From the NCBI GenBank assembly GCA_024803745.1, contig JANJXV010000014.1:4109001-4173000 (forward strand): a stretch of DNA of 64,000 bases. The letters run 5' to 3'. The notes beneath the pieces were generated by a model, which was not told where the DNA came from, did no database searches, and saw nothing but the letters and a program-made list of their open reading frames with translations. This document shows positions 22,052 through 34,237 of this stretch, in pieces. Positions within the stretch are counted from its first letter, which is position 1. Every line of letters begins with the position of its first letter. Origin of the DNA: Megascapheus bottae. Its lineage: Eukaryota; Chordata; Mammalia; Rodentia; Geomyidae. The position numbers and the translations under genes are program-made.

Positions 22052-22703
22052 AAGAATAATTATAAAGATTGTGCTATACTTTTGAATCACACACTTAGAG
22101 AAACGCCAAATCCTGCCTTAGTATAAGTTTTTCTTTCTTTGCAACTATTTGACAAAGTGACTCCTCTCTTCATCAAAAAGCATTTTCTGACCCCCACAAT
22201 CAGGCTTAATCATGTATGCCATCAGCACAAAAGGGGCTAAGCTCCATCAAACTTCTTAGGTGCAGTAGGAGAGTATAATTATTTTCTTGGACATTTTAGT
22301 GCTAAGAAAAATGAAAATTTCAAGGAAAACCAATTGGTTATTTTTCATTCTCAAATATACTAGTATATTGACTATATAGTACATAGAAAAAATACAAATA
22401 TAAGGACTAAGAAGTGACTAACAAATATAAACGTAAGGTTTAAGAAGTGATTAACCATCATGTTTCTGTTTTACTTAGGAGAAAATGCTACAGAAAAGAG
22501 TTTAAGCATTTTAATCTTCTCGCTATACACTCACACAAAGAAGAATAAAGTTATATCCCTCATTCCAACAGTAGATTCAAAATTATTACAAGCTTAGACC
22601 TGTTTGGGTGTAAATTCAAGTTATGCAGCATACTGTTTTAATATACATAGCCATTGAGAAATGATGACCACAGATAAGGTGTTTATCGCTTGTCATAATA
22701 GCT

Positions 22704-22776
22704 AGTTACATAGATACATACATATATATGCAGATACATATATACATATATACATATACACATACACATACATACG
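22704..22776 (+). repeat. Imperfect ATAC/ATAT microsatellite
   Basis: Alternating TACATA, TATATA and CACATA words for about 70 bases, next to an antisense repeat X copy. Confidence 0.7.
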
Positions 22777-22935
22777 TACAGTAGTTGTACAAAGAGCTTA
22801 CAATTTCATAAGTCAGGTTATGAGTACAATGTTTCGTGGTCAATGTTACTCTTCCTACATTCCTCCCTCCATTCTCCCTCTCCCGCCCTGCCCTCAAGTT
22901 ACACAGTTTACATTTTACATAATGTGGGTTGAATG
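22777..22935 (-). mobile_element. Dispersed repeat 'X', antisense
   Basis: TACAATTTCATAAGTCAGGT, GAGTACAATGTTTCGTGGTC, then a C-rich CCTCCCTCCATTCTCCCTCT block and CAAGTTACACAGTTTACATT. This is the reversed order of repeat X at 51390 and 17510. Similarity may extend to about 23060. Confidence 0.45.
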
Positions 22936-23060
22936 GAATGACTGCAATTGCTCCCTATTTCTCCCTCCAATCTTGTGCATGCCTCTTTGACCACTCCCAA
23001 AGCAAGTTTCTACTTATTGTACTCATATTCATTTCCTAACATCCACTCTTAGCAAATTTC

Positions 23061-23937
23061 AATACATAATATTATTAGCTATAACCTTTCTATTATACAT
23101 AATGCTATTAACTATAATCTAGCACATCATATTAGATATTTTATCTTACTTATTCATCCTACCAACTGTAACTCTCTACCCTCCCATCTCTCCATTTCCT
23201 CTCCAACTCTGTTGCTGATAACTGCTGCTAAGCTTCTACTCATTTTAATTGTGTTTAAATTTTCTTCCCATTTGTTTGCATAGACTTCAACATCTCCCAT
23301 CACATTTTTAAGTTTTTAGTATACAGATCTTTCATTTCTTTGGTTATATTTGTTCTGAAGTACATTTTGAAACTAGCTCATGGGGGATTATTTTCTTATT
23401 TTGCTTAGTTTTATTCCTTTTACTTTTTCTTTCTGTATAAATTTGCTACATCTGTGGGAAAAGATACAAAAACTCATCAATGCTAAAACATCCTGATATT
23501 CCTATCTGTTTATGATTTTTATATATAGCAATATTAAATATAAATATGACAATGGTTTAATTGGTTATATTTTATTTAAGCTTATATGTATTTCCGAATG
23601 ACATTGTCAGGTGTATTCATGGTGAATGGCAACTTTTATAATTATGCTATTACTATTTGTTACTTCTATTCTTTTTGAATTACCAAATATTTTTTATCTT
23701 CTATGTTATAGGAATCACTGAGATTTTCTTAGTAACTTAATGGAAGATCAACTTTAAAACAATATTTAGAAAAAATAATTGTTATTTTTACTGGGCTACA
23801 TAGTTATTAAACTTTGTTAGCAAGTATAGTGCATACTAATTATTCAGAACCTATTATCAAATATCTTTGTATACACAAGTCTCCCATTACCCTTTGATTC
23901 ATAGGGACTTAATATTTCAGTGCTGCATCTTAAGTTT
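23061..23937. other. Intergenic, nothing recognised
   Basis: AT-rich sequence with no recognised element or exon. Confidence 0.4.
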
Positions 23938-23949
23938 TGCCTATTAAAT

Positions 23950-24151
23950 GTATTTTATTTATTTATTTATTTATTTACTGCCAGTCCTGGGCTTGAGCTC
24001 AGGGCCTGAGCACTGTCCTTGGACTTTCTCAAGGCTAGAGCTCTACCATTTGAGCCTCAGCACCACTTCCGGCTTTTTTTCTATGTATGTGGTACCAAGG
24101 AATCGAACCCAGGTCTTTGTGCATTCTACCACTAGGCCAAACTTCTGGCCC
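23950..24151 (-). mobile_element. ID-dimer SINE, antisense, with target duplication
   Basis: An antisense dimer whose tail is a TTTA repeat. It is flanked by TGCCTATTAAAT at 23938-23949 and 24152-24163. The region between the two halves carries a small deletion (GTGCATTCTACC). Confidence 0.93.
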
Positions 24152-24202
24152 TGCCTATTAAATTTAAAATACATTTTTCATTATATGAAGAAAAGAGTCA
24201 AA

Positions 24203-24206
<4 letters not shown>

Positions 24207-24279
<73 letters not shown>

Positions 24280-24285
24280 TTCCCT
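24207..24285 (+). repeat. CT microsatellite
   Basis: About 38 CT units with one or two interruptions near the right end. Confidence 0.95.
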
Positions 24286-24290
24286 CATAA

Positions 24291-25508
24291 TAGCCTTATA
24301 GGTGATGTAGAATAGGGTTTTCCAAAATCAGTAGCAACCAAAACTCAGAGGGCTTGATTTGCCAAGTCTTTCATTTCTAGAGTACTGGTACAATGCCATG
24401 AGAAATGATGTCACTTTCAGGAGTCTGTGTATCTCCCACTCCTGTGATTCTTTAACCTCTTGTGATTCGGTTACTTCCTTTTACTTCCTTGTGATTTTTG
24501 CTTTCCAATACTTATTTCCATCTCTCCATTCACTAGTAAGACATCCAGGAATATCTACCTCTTTTTTGTCTCTTTGGTCATTTTAGGTAATGTCTGGCCT
24601 GATTTTCCCTTGTGGTCTTACAGTTTTCAATCTGTCCCCCTTTCACAGATCTTCAATAGCCATTGCTTTGATGCACTAGACCTCAGATCTCAGTCAAGTA
24701 AAGTTCTTTCTTCCCCCACCCTTAGGGTATAGCATTATTTTTGCTTCACCAACTCCAGGGCACAATTGCAAATCTCCTCTTTTGAACATAATCTTCATAC
24801 TTCCTCACTTAAATGTAAGTTGAATATTATGACTTCTCATTTTCTTAGTTTATTCTATATGTAAGTTGTGGGTGATTTCATTACATCTCCTTATGAATCT
24901 CTGCAGTCTTTGGCCAGTATTTGGAGAGATTATTATTTGTATATGTAGCTACAATTATCCTAGAGAAAATGTAAGTCTCAAATAATATGTGAAAAGAATG
25001 CTTCAAGTTTTAAAGATATGCCTTAATCAATTTTCTTTTCCTGCTTAACTTAATCAGATTTTTATATTCATATCTCTTAATGCATACAGAATAGCAATTA
25101 TATGTTGACACAACCCTGAGAGCCTAAGCTCCTTAGCCCACACATTCATGCATTTGGGACTTTATCTTACCTAGTGTGTGGTGCTAATAGATTCTTTAGC
25201 AAAGATACAAATTGATACGGCCCTAGACTATGGTATTGCGATAAAGGCCAGCTGCTCCCCTCTGAGATTTAAATGGATGTTAATCTTATATTAATCTTAT
25301 ATCATTTGCTTAGCTGGTTCTTTCGATATTTGAAATTGAAGAGGTCTTTGCTCAGCTCTTAGCCATCTTTTCCTAGGAATTTTCCATCTTAATGACAGCA
25401 TTATAATTATCAGGAAAATTGATACTCTGAATTGTGTTCTAAAGTCAATTCTTTAGAAAAACTCTTTTTTGTATTGAGAAATTGTTCACCAATAACATTT
25501 ACTTTTAA
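24291..25508. other. Intergenic, nothing recognised
   Basis: No gene or clear repeat. A 75-codon open frame near 24.4 kb has no recognisable domain. Confidence 0.4.
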
Positions 25509-25522
25509 GAATGTATACTCAG

Positions 25523-25684
25523 GCTTGCCTAGCATGCATGAAGACTTGGGTTCAATTCCTTGGTACTACATACATAGAAAAAAGCCAGAAGTGGTGCTAT
25601 GCCGCAAGTGGTAGAGCGCTAGCCTTGAGAAAGCCCAAGGATAGTGCTCAGGCCCTGAGTACAAGCCCCAGGACACACACACAC

Positions 25685-25740
<56 letters not shown>
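25523..25740 (+). mobile_element. 5'-truncated ID-dimer SINE with perfect target duplication
   Basis: Begins inside the first ID unit at GCTTGCCTAGCATGCATGAA and so lacks its first 30-odd bases. It ends in a CA repeat (25674-25740). Perfect GAATGTATACTCAG copies flank it at 25509-25522 and 25741-25754, so the truncation happened at insertion. Confidence 0.93.
25674..25740 (+). repeat. CA microsatellite as SINE tail
   Basis: About 33 CA units with a few CATA interruptions, lying wholly inside the target duplication of the SINE. Confidence 0.95.
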
Positions 25741-25742
<2 letters not shown>

Positions 25743-25754
25743 ATGTATACTCAG

Positions 25755-28700
25755 ATCTTTATTTCTTGAGTTAGTGAGAGATAAGTGAATATTGATATAG
25801 CATCATTTTAATTGTTGCAAGCCCAAAACTAATGTGTTCCAAATAAGGTAAGTAAGTTTAAGGGAACAGCAAAGCAATGGCCTTACCCTTATCATTGATG
25901 TAAGATCCAGTATTTTATCAGTGATACTTGTACCAATCAATAAGTGCACTTGCATGTCATTTGAATGTCTTAAGATGACCAGTAGCTGGGAGACTTTTGA
26001 CATTTGACTCCAGTTAGGGAGAACTCTCTTCAAGGCCAATGGTCTCTACTTGTCTATTGTGCAGTGAAATGCAGTATTTGTAATCATCTGCATCTTAGTG
26101 TCACTTCTCCGTGCTGTGATGGAGTTGTTTCACTCAGCCAGAAGTCCAGAACAACTGGCCCTCCATGAAATGTAGACTTACACTGAGTCTATATCCTGCC
26201 TGGTTTCTTGAAGCCAGCTGGCTACTTCCTAGGATACCATGTGGTATTTGTTAAGCTATGTGGAAATAAAAAGCTGTGCCATGGCATTAGATCCAACTTT
26301 CTAAGGATGTTTATTGAAAATTCATACAGCCCACTCCTTCCTAGGGTTGGCAGTCTTAAATCCCCACCTGCTTTCCTCAAAGATTAGTCCTCTTTACTTT
26401 TATAAACTGAAAGAAAGAGATGAAACATATATAGTTATCTATATATGCCATAATATAAACTTGAAACAAATATTTTGTGCACATATTCATCAAAATATTT
26501 TAAAGGTGATATATGGGGAGTTATAGTTTCATAAATCAGTTTTCTTTATTTTTAAGTTTTGTTGTTTCTGACAGGGGACAATTTCACAAATGATACATGG
26601 TAAGTGGGAACTGATATTAAATAAGAAAGGTAGAATTTTTGAACCAGTTATTTGATGATCAATTAAATACTAAACCTTTCTTAATTGTTGTAATACTATT
26701 TCAGGTCCTTTTGTTATTCTACCTTCCAGAATCTTCCTTTATTTGCTTATTATGCTACTCCTAGAGATGGATTATTTTTCTTCTTAGAAAACACATAAAG
26801 ATAGAAAGGTCTATGTCATCCTTTGTAGATTGTTAGTCTTCTTTATTCTTCATTTATTATTTTTTATTCATGACAGATGGCCCTGACACATGGTCCTATT
26901 AGGAAAATGGAAGACAATGGAAAAGGAACAGACCAGACTCCATCGTCAACACACTAAGACTGTGTATTGCCAGTGAGATACAGAGACCTTCCCGTGGGTA
27001 TGGAGGCTGTGAGAGGGACTAGATTTAGGGTTGGGTTTATATAGGTATTAACATGGAAACAGAAATAAAAAGGAGGCTATGTTCTCTTGGGGGCCAAGGG
27101 TGATGTCCCTAGTTAGACCTGGGTTGGAATGCTTCCTTGACATAAAGCACCTTTCAGCTAAGCCAAGGTCAGAGTGACCTGCCTGGGACAAGCACATGAG
27201 TGTGCACCTGGTGTTTTGCTTGACCTAAGAGGATAAGGTGGGAATCAAACCTCTAGTATCTGAAATATTCAGCTCCCATGTTCATGATGGCTGATAACTA
27301 GTTATTTTAGATGTGCTTATTGAAAACCTACTTAGCATTTCTGTTTGTCTCGGTGGATTTTAAATTCTTAGCACATTCCCTAGTAAAATGTTGGCAATCT
27401 GTAACTCTTCATTGAATGAATGATTAGGAAGAAATCACATTTCAGGTCTTGCAGGTATATTTGGGATATTATTCACTCTCCTTCAGATTATGTGCAGTGA
27501 TTTGTAAATAAAAAAGAAAAACAAAAACAAAACTCACATTGTGTGTATGTGGAAAGTACCTGACCTTATAAATTTCCAGATAGTCCTTACAAATAAGAAG
27601 CCTGGAATTCAGTTGTGTCAGAGTATTCTGCTTCTTGCTAATTCACCAAATTTATCCATTTTTGAGTAAGAACTAACAATAAGGCCTTCTCTACCAACTC
27701 CATTTGCATTCTTTTCCAGAGGCCAATCACTAGCAAGACACAAAGGCCTATACGGGCAGCTTTTGTTCACTATGAACTTAAAAGTCAAGCACTACAAACA
27801 TTGTTTTTTCTTATAGGAAGAAGTCAGGAAGAGGAAATGCCCTTCTTGCCTTTCAATCACAGAATTGGGAGATCAATTTCAATCCTGCGGGACTTAGGCC
27901 TATGATTCTCAAAATGAAGATCTATAGAAGTAAAGAAGTTAAGAAACACAAATTAGCATGTAATAATAGTTATTTGTTGCCTTTTCTTATTATTAAAGTT
28001 TTCCATAGTCTATGAATAATGGGTGATTACAAATAGATATTTTGATTTTCTATAGAAATTTCAAAGGTACATCTGCTAAGGGAAATGGAATCAACTTGGC
28101 TCTTTTGGAATTACTTCCCATTTCTTCTAATGTTAAAAGAAACAAAAAAAAAGATACTTTTCCTTTAATTATACCAGGTATAATTAAAGAGATTTAGATT
28201 GCTCAACATGAAAACTGGTGCTTATTCTCTACACGCTACACATTTTATAGATTAGTTGTGAATACTGATGGTGAGGTCACCTAAACACCTCAGAGCAGTT
28301 TGCTCAGCATGCAAAGCTATGGTTTTCAAATGCTATGGCACTGCCAGCTTTTTTTAAAATTTTCTTTGTAAAACATAGCCTGAGATGAACAGGACTTCAG
28401 GGAAGTGACAGAAGACTCCACCTCCAGGGGTGTTGGGAGGCAGAGTAAGGAATTGTTTAAGGAAGCTTTCTATGGGAATTGGTGAATGCTCTCCTGTAAA
28501 TGTGCCAGGATCTTCTTTAAAATTTGCTGGCTTAGAACTGAAGAGAAGAAAAACTAGAGAAAGGTGAATGGGAATGCATATCAATTAAATTCATCATGCA
28601 GTCATGGTGAGGGGACTGAGTTGTCTTCTCATAAGAGGAGGAGGAAGTTTTTAATGCTTGATTCACTAAGTGAATAGGGGATCATGAAAGGCAATACAGA

Positions 28701-29504
28701 CATCAGTCTTTTCAGCTATCCAGATTAAGGGAAGCCAGGTATGCATTAGCCAATTAAGATTGACTTTCAGGATGAGGGTTACTTCTTAGTCCAGAATTTT
28801 CTCTGATGTGTATGACTTGATTATGCCAACTACAATTAAAAAGAGAGATTTGGAATATCAGTGCCAGCTAGCAGAAAGGTAAAATGGCCCATGAACTGCG
28901 GAAGAATCATTGGGGCACAGGGATGGTTGATGGCAACATTGTGAATTGAAGATCTATCTCCAGGGCAAAGTCTGTCATTATTGGCATGGAGAAGATAGAC
29001 ACTGAAAGGCTAATAGAAAAATGTAACTCTCTTCCAATGTCTCATATGACAATGGCCCCAAAGATTATTATAAAGACAAACATGTAAGACTGACCTGTCA
29101 TAAATCTGGCTGACGGCACTACCTTCCCACTTTTTCTAGAAAGGTTTGAACTATTTCTCTATTTAAGAAGGTCATAATAAATAAATTTATATAGATATTG
29201 CCAATATTTTTCTGCTCCTATTTCATAAAACATGTTTTTTTAAAATTCTTTACATTCATGGATTCAGTGTCTTTTATAGAGATGTGTAGAAGCATGTTTG
29301 TAACTCATTAGGTTGATCATATGACATTTGTATTGCTATAAAATTGAGAAGTAGAGCTCTGAATCCATGGATGATACATTTATGGAATATTTTATTCTAA
29401 GCTACAAAATTGATCTTGACAAGATTTTTCCATGATGTCTACTGATATGTATTTATTGCCTTCACAGTGTAAGACTTTAATATTTTCTCACTTCTTTTGT
29501 TTTT
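25755..29504. other. Intergenic, nothing recognised
   Basis: A 3.7-kb interval free of obvious SINEs and LINEs, the longest such interval here. It contains no open frame with a recognisable domain. It could hold conserved non-coding sequence, which cannot be judged without alignment. Confidence 0.4.
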
Positions 29505-30165
29505 GTTTTTTTTGAGGTAAAAATTACATGCAATAAGGTGGACAGCTCCATAAAGTACAATAAAAATTTTAATGAATCAACCATGAAATTCACACCATCA
29601 CCAAGACAAAGACAAATATTTATATAATCCACACAATTAAATCCTTCCACAGAGGCATCAGCTGTCTGATATTTTTCCCTGTAGTTTACTTGGCCTGTTT
29701 AAAAACTTCTGATTTGTTTTTATTTCTCTTGACAAGCAAACTTTTAAGAGCAGAATTTTGGAATCATTAATGAATGTCAAACATTTTGAAAACTGAATCT
29801 GTCATCCAAAATGGTTTTAATCACTATGTCAATACTTAACAACTGTCATTCTGTTTGATCCATGTTGGATTGGTATTTCACTGGGCCTTTAGCTGGCAGA
29901 TTTCCCTGCTGATCACTGTCACTGAGTAACTTTCTATGTGCTTCTAGACTATTGCAGTATTTTCCTTTGTGAGGTGTTTGTCCAAGTCTTTTGTTTGTTT
30001 CTACATCACATCCACTAGATTATATTGTTAGAGAGATTCAAGAGTTCATCATATGTTCTGTATATAAATTCATTGTCACATACAAGATGTACAAGTTGCT
30101 TCCAAGCATTAGTTGGATTCTTCATTTCCCTTACAGTTTCTCCGATGGGTAAAAATTATTAACAA

Positions 30166-30167
30166 TT

Positions 30168-30227
<60 letters not shown>

Positions 30228-30345
30228 TTTCTCTTTCATTCTTTCTTTTTTCTTTCTCCTTCCTTCTTTCCTGCCTTCCTTCCTTACTCTTTCTTTGTAT
30301 TTTTCCCTTCCTTCCCTCCATTTTTCTTTCCTTCCTTCTGTTTTT
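30166..30345 (+). repeat. CTTT microsatellite and pyrimidine tract
   Basis: About 15 pure TTTC units (30166-30227), then degenerate CTTT/CCTT sequence to about 30345. Open frames through it encode only Phe/Leu/Ser or Lys/Glu/Arg repeats. Confidence 0.92.
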
Positions 30346-30854
30346 GGTTTTCTGTTCCCAGACTAAGAAATCTTTTTGTGCTTCTTTACAAAAGGACAAT
30401 TTCCTGTATTTTGTTGAAAATTTTTATGATAATAAGTATAATCCTACTTATAAGTGGAATTTCATAAAATTCCTCTTTATATAAATTGTAAATTCATTGG
30501 CATGAAATTGTGTTAAATATTTTCAGCTACTCTTGTATTTTCTATATGCTGGATGTCTCTCTCCATACTTACTACTGGTTAATTTTGCTAGTTCTCTTTG
30601 TTTCAAGATCAGTCTTACTATGGATATATCAACATTAATGAGTGTTCACAAAGAATTAATTCTTGGCATAGTTAATTTTATCCATTCTTTCTATCTTTTC
30701 TACTTAATTGATTCTGTCCTTATGTTCATTATTTTCTTCCTTACTTGGCTTACTTTGCTCATCTGTTTTATGTCTTCTTAACATGAAATAATTGATCAAT
30801 AATTGATCTTAAACCTTTCTGCCTTGATCTACAAACATTTAAAACTGTAAATAT

Positions 30855-31068
30855 GAGCTAAGCATAGAGACTCACATATGTAATCCTAGCAACTCAAGAG
30901 GCAAAAGTTGGGTAATATCCCCCTAAGATTAGCCTGGGCAAGAGAGTATGAGGCTCCATCTGAAAGGCAATCGAAGGTAAAAGAGTTAGGGATGGTGTGT
31001 GCTAGGCAAATTCAAGGGCAAGGCTCTGAGTTAAAACACTACTACTACTCCACCCTCCATCCCCCTAA
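30855..31068 (+). mobile_element. Old B1-type SINE
   Basis: ATATGTAATCCTAGCAACTC followed by TTAGCCTGGGCAAGAGAGTA is a B1 core, with a diverged right half ending in CTCTGAGTTAAAACACTACT. It is strongly decayed. Confidence 0.6.
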
Positions 31069-31582
31069 AAAGAAACCCTGTATTAATTGTACACTACAAA
31101 TTTTGATTTGTCTCTTTTAATTTTATTCAGTTGCAAATATTTCCTAATTTCCCTATTTCTTTGTTCCCATGGGTTATTTAGAACAGAATTATTCAATTTC
31201 CAAATATTTTAAGATCTTCTAAATACCTTCCTGATTTCTAGGATAATTTTCCTGAGAAGATACTCTGTGAAAATTCAGCCTTAGAGATTGGTTAAGACTA
31301 CATATGACAGAGTATACAGGCATTTTCCAAATGCTTTTAAAATAAAAATTATTTTTACTCTGATGACACCAATACCTAGATTATCTTGGGATTTCTCTGT
31401 TCACAGTTCTTTATCTGTACACCATAAAGCTTACTATATTTTGCTGTCTATTTTTACAAGTGATATTTTACAAATTCATTGAAGTGTACTAAAATTCAAG
31501 AAACTGTGCGAGTTTATGTCATGTGTGTGCCTGCCTGTGTGAAATTCTTATCACAATCACGATTAACCTAAGGTTTCCTTAG

Positions 31583-31586
31583 GTTT

Positions 31587-31652
<66 letters not shown>

Positions 31653-31684
31653 TTCCTTCCTTCCTTTCTTTCTTTCTTCCTTTC

Positions 31685-31728
<44 letters not shown>
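31583..31728 (+). repeat. CTTT then GT microsatellite
   Basis: TTTC repeats (31583-31685, with CCTT units inside) followed by about 20 GT units (31687-31728). It adjoins the tail of the antisense SINE to its right. Confidence 0.95.
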
Positions 31729-31730
<2 letters not shown>

Positions 31731-31734
31731 TGTT

Positions 31735-31930
31735 GTTGGTTGCAGGGCTTGAACTCAGGGCCTGGACTCGGTCCTTGAGGCTCTTTGTGCTCAAGGCTAT
31801 CACTCTTCTACTTGAACCAAATAAGCATCTCACAGGGACTGTAAGCCCAGAACTGTCTTTGAACCATGATCTCAAATCTCACACTCCTTAGTAGCTAAGA
31901 TTACAGGCATGAGCCACCAGCCCCTGGCTC
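31735..31930 (-). mobile_element. B1-ID composite SINE, antisense
   Basis: Reads in reverse: an ID-like half (GCTTGAACTCAGGGCCTGGA) and then the B1 half (TTAGTAGCTAAGATTACAGG). Its A-rich tail has been replaced by the GT/CTTT microsatellite. Confidence 0.8.
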
Positions 31931-32039
31931 TTGTGGTGCTTTTTAATTCGTCTATTTATTCATTTACTAACTCTGTTTCCCTAAGTAACATCAAATCTCT
32001 CATTTCATAAGAATTAGTTTGTAATATCTAGAAATATAT

Positions 32040-32335
32040 AACATGTTTATATTTCATGTATATAAGATTATACAATCTAGCCTTTTGTTTGTCTTGTTTT
32101 ATTTATCATAATTATTTCCTATGGATTAATCTCAGTGCTTCATCCCTTTTGGTTACATCATATGGTATATTACATTTCACTGGTTGATAAACATTTGGGA
32201 TATTCTCAGCTTGGTGACAGAAATGGGTATGCTTCCCAGGTTTCTTTCATCATCACTCTTTTCTTCTTAATTTTTTCAGTCCCAGTGAATAATTCACATT
32301 ATTTTTACATTTTTGCCTATTAACACATCCTAAAA
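32040..32335 (-). mobile_element. Very old L1 3' UTR fragment, antisense
   Basis: The order TTATTTATCATAATTATTTC, CTTCATCCCTTTTGGTTACA, ATGGTATATTACATTTCACT, GATAAACATTTGGGATATTC is the antisense pattern of the old L1 3' region, judged from memory. Confidence 0.4.
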
Positions 32336-32608
32336 CTTCTTATAATTTTTCCTGTTATATTTGGACATCAATTCATTTTAATTAAACTTCAAACCCCAAC
32401 TCAGATCTACATTCCCTTTCATACAATATCACTCCTTCCCTCACTCTCTCCCCATCAGATCATCTTTGATCTTTCTACATGAAGCAAACCAACCTATAGT
32501 CTGTAGCATCACAGATGTTCATACATATTTCTATTATTGTCTTTATTATATTGCTAATGCATCATTTTTTTTCTTCTGAATCAATGAGACACCAGAGGGG
32601 AATTCTTG

Positions 32609-32872
32609 CTTGATCTTGGCCTGGGCGCTGTCTCTGAGCTCTTCAGTTCAAGGCTACTGCCCTACCCCTGGGCCTGAGCATTGTTCCTGAGCTCTTCAGC
32701 TCAAGGTTACCGCCGTACCCTTGAGCCAAGCCCCACATCCTGTTTTCTAGAGGTTAATTGGAAATAAGAGTTTCTGGTCCTTTTGTGTCCGGGCTTTCTT
32801 TGAACCTTGGTCCAAAGATCTCAGCCTCCTGAGTAGCTAGGATTATAGAGGTGAGCCACCTTGCCCAGACAA
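32609..32872 (-). mobile_element. B1-ID SINE, antisense, with internal duplication
   Basis: About 50 bases of the ID-like half occur twice in tandem: TGTCTCTGAGCTCTTCAGTT at about 32630 and TTCCTGAGCTCTTCAGCTCA at about 32684. The B1 half follows. Flanking CAGAGGGGAATTCTTG (32593-32608) and CAGAGGAGAATTCTTG (32873-32888) are the target duplication. Confidence 0.85.
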
Positions 32873-32888
32873 CAGAGGAGAATTCTTG

Positions 32889-34036
32889 TATTTTGTCTGT
32901 ACCGTGCATCATATACCATGTTCAATAAGTATTTAATGCATAGAGAGTACTGAGTATTAATAGACAAGCAAATATTAGGACAAATATAAGTTCTATTAAG
33001 CTACATTGATTTTATCTGCTTTAGTCATTGCAGTCAATTTATTTAGATAAAGGGGGGCAAAGTCATGGAGAATTATAGTCCTGGATGGGTTGAAATAAAT
33101 GCTAAATTCTGCCTTAACGATTCCATCATTATCTGCTTCCACATAATATCTATTTATATAAGTTTAACAAAAAATCTTCCTATGTTTCTATGAGTTTAAA
33201 AATTTATGTTTTATAATAATCTTGAAAATTATGCCTCTAACAACTTATGTCCTTTTTATCTAGCAATCTTCATTTATTCAATTGTATAATGGTTATTTTC
33301 ACAAGACTGAATTTACTAGGGAGTTAGAAATAGCAAAGGAAAAACAAGACTATCTTTTCAGAAATGAAACATTGTTTGTTTGCTTGCTTTTCCACTTGTT
33401 AATATAATCAAACTTTCAACATCCCCCAAAATTTATAGCTAATGGTGAAACATATTTGATAAAAAATGATTGCTAAACTTAGTAATACATTTTAGATGTT
33501 TTCACCATGAGGCCATAGGAAGTCTCTGCTATAACTGAGAATTCATATAATAAGATTTAATGAAATTACTTAGTCTTTTAATATTGTGCCAGTCATTTTT
33601 AAGGAAAACATCTGATATTTTAAACCATCCTGAGAATAGAAAGCTGACAAAAAATCATCAGTCATCAGGATACAGTCTTGTATAATCTAAGAACAACCAC
33701 TTGTTTTTTATTTAAGTTGGAGAAAACAGCTAATTTGAAGTAACATTTTTTGTGTCAATGTTTTCAATTTTGAACCACTCTTTGAAAAAAAATCTAATTC
33801 TCAGAGATTTTCTACAGTTACATAGTTATTTTGTTGATTAAATTCACAGGGCTAAGACAGAGAAAATAAAATAACTTGCTTGTTATGTTATTATCTGCAG
33901 AATAAATTATGTGAGTGCTAATAAAGTCTCTTTCTCATTGTGATAAAGAAGGCTTCAATGGTAACATGCAAAACTGTGCTTTGTCATGATTGCTTCATAT
34001 TTTCAGTCCTATCCTTGTACATGTTCCATCCCTTAA
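32889..34036. other. Intergenic, nothing recognised
   Basis: AT-rich, apparently unique DNA. Confidence 0.4.
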
Positions 34037-34047
34037 AATGGGTCTAA

Positions 34048-34225
34048 GCTGGGCCTGGAGTTTGGCCTAGTGGTAGAGTGCTTGCCAGGTTCGATTCCTC
34101 AGTATCACATACAGAGAAAAAAGCCGAAAGTGGTGCTGAGGCTCAAGTGGTAGAGCTCTAGCCTTGAGAAAGTCCAAGGACAGTGCTCAGGCCCTGAGCA
34201 CAAGCCCAAGACTGGCAAAAAAATA
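34048..34225 (+). mobile_element. ID-dimer SINE with a small deletion
   Basis: Both ID halves are present, but about 20 bases are missing between GCTTGCC and GGTTCGATTCC, so the first tRNA-like unit has lost its middle. The flanks AAATGGGTCTA and AAATGGGTCCA are the target duplication. Confidence 0.9.
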
Positions 34226-34237
34226 AATGGGTCCAGG

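Larger units (their letters stand above)
29505..31480 (-). mobile_element. Very old L1 fragment, antisense, interrupted
   Basis: Segments at 29505-29640, 29840-30155, 30530-30850 and 31080-31300 follow, in reverse order, the 3' UTR and then ORF2 of old mammalian L1 (L1M type), judged from memory. One example is CCCATGGGTTATTTAGAACA. A CTTT tract and a SINE interrupt it. All frames are destroyed. Confidence 0.5.

Noticed and set aside
30109..30484. Phe/Ser-rich and Lys/Glu-rich open frames
   Set aside because: Products of the CTTT tract read on each strand.
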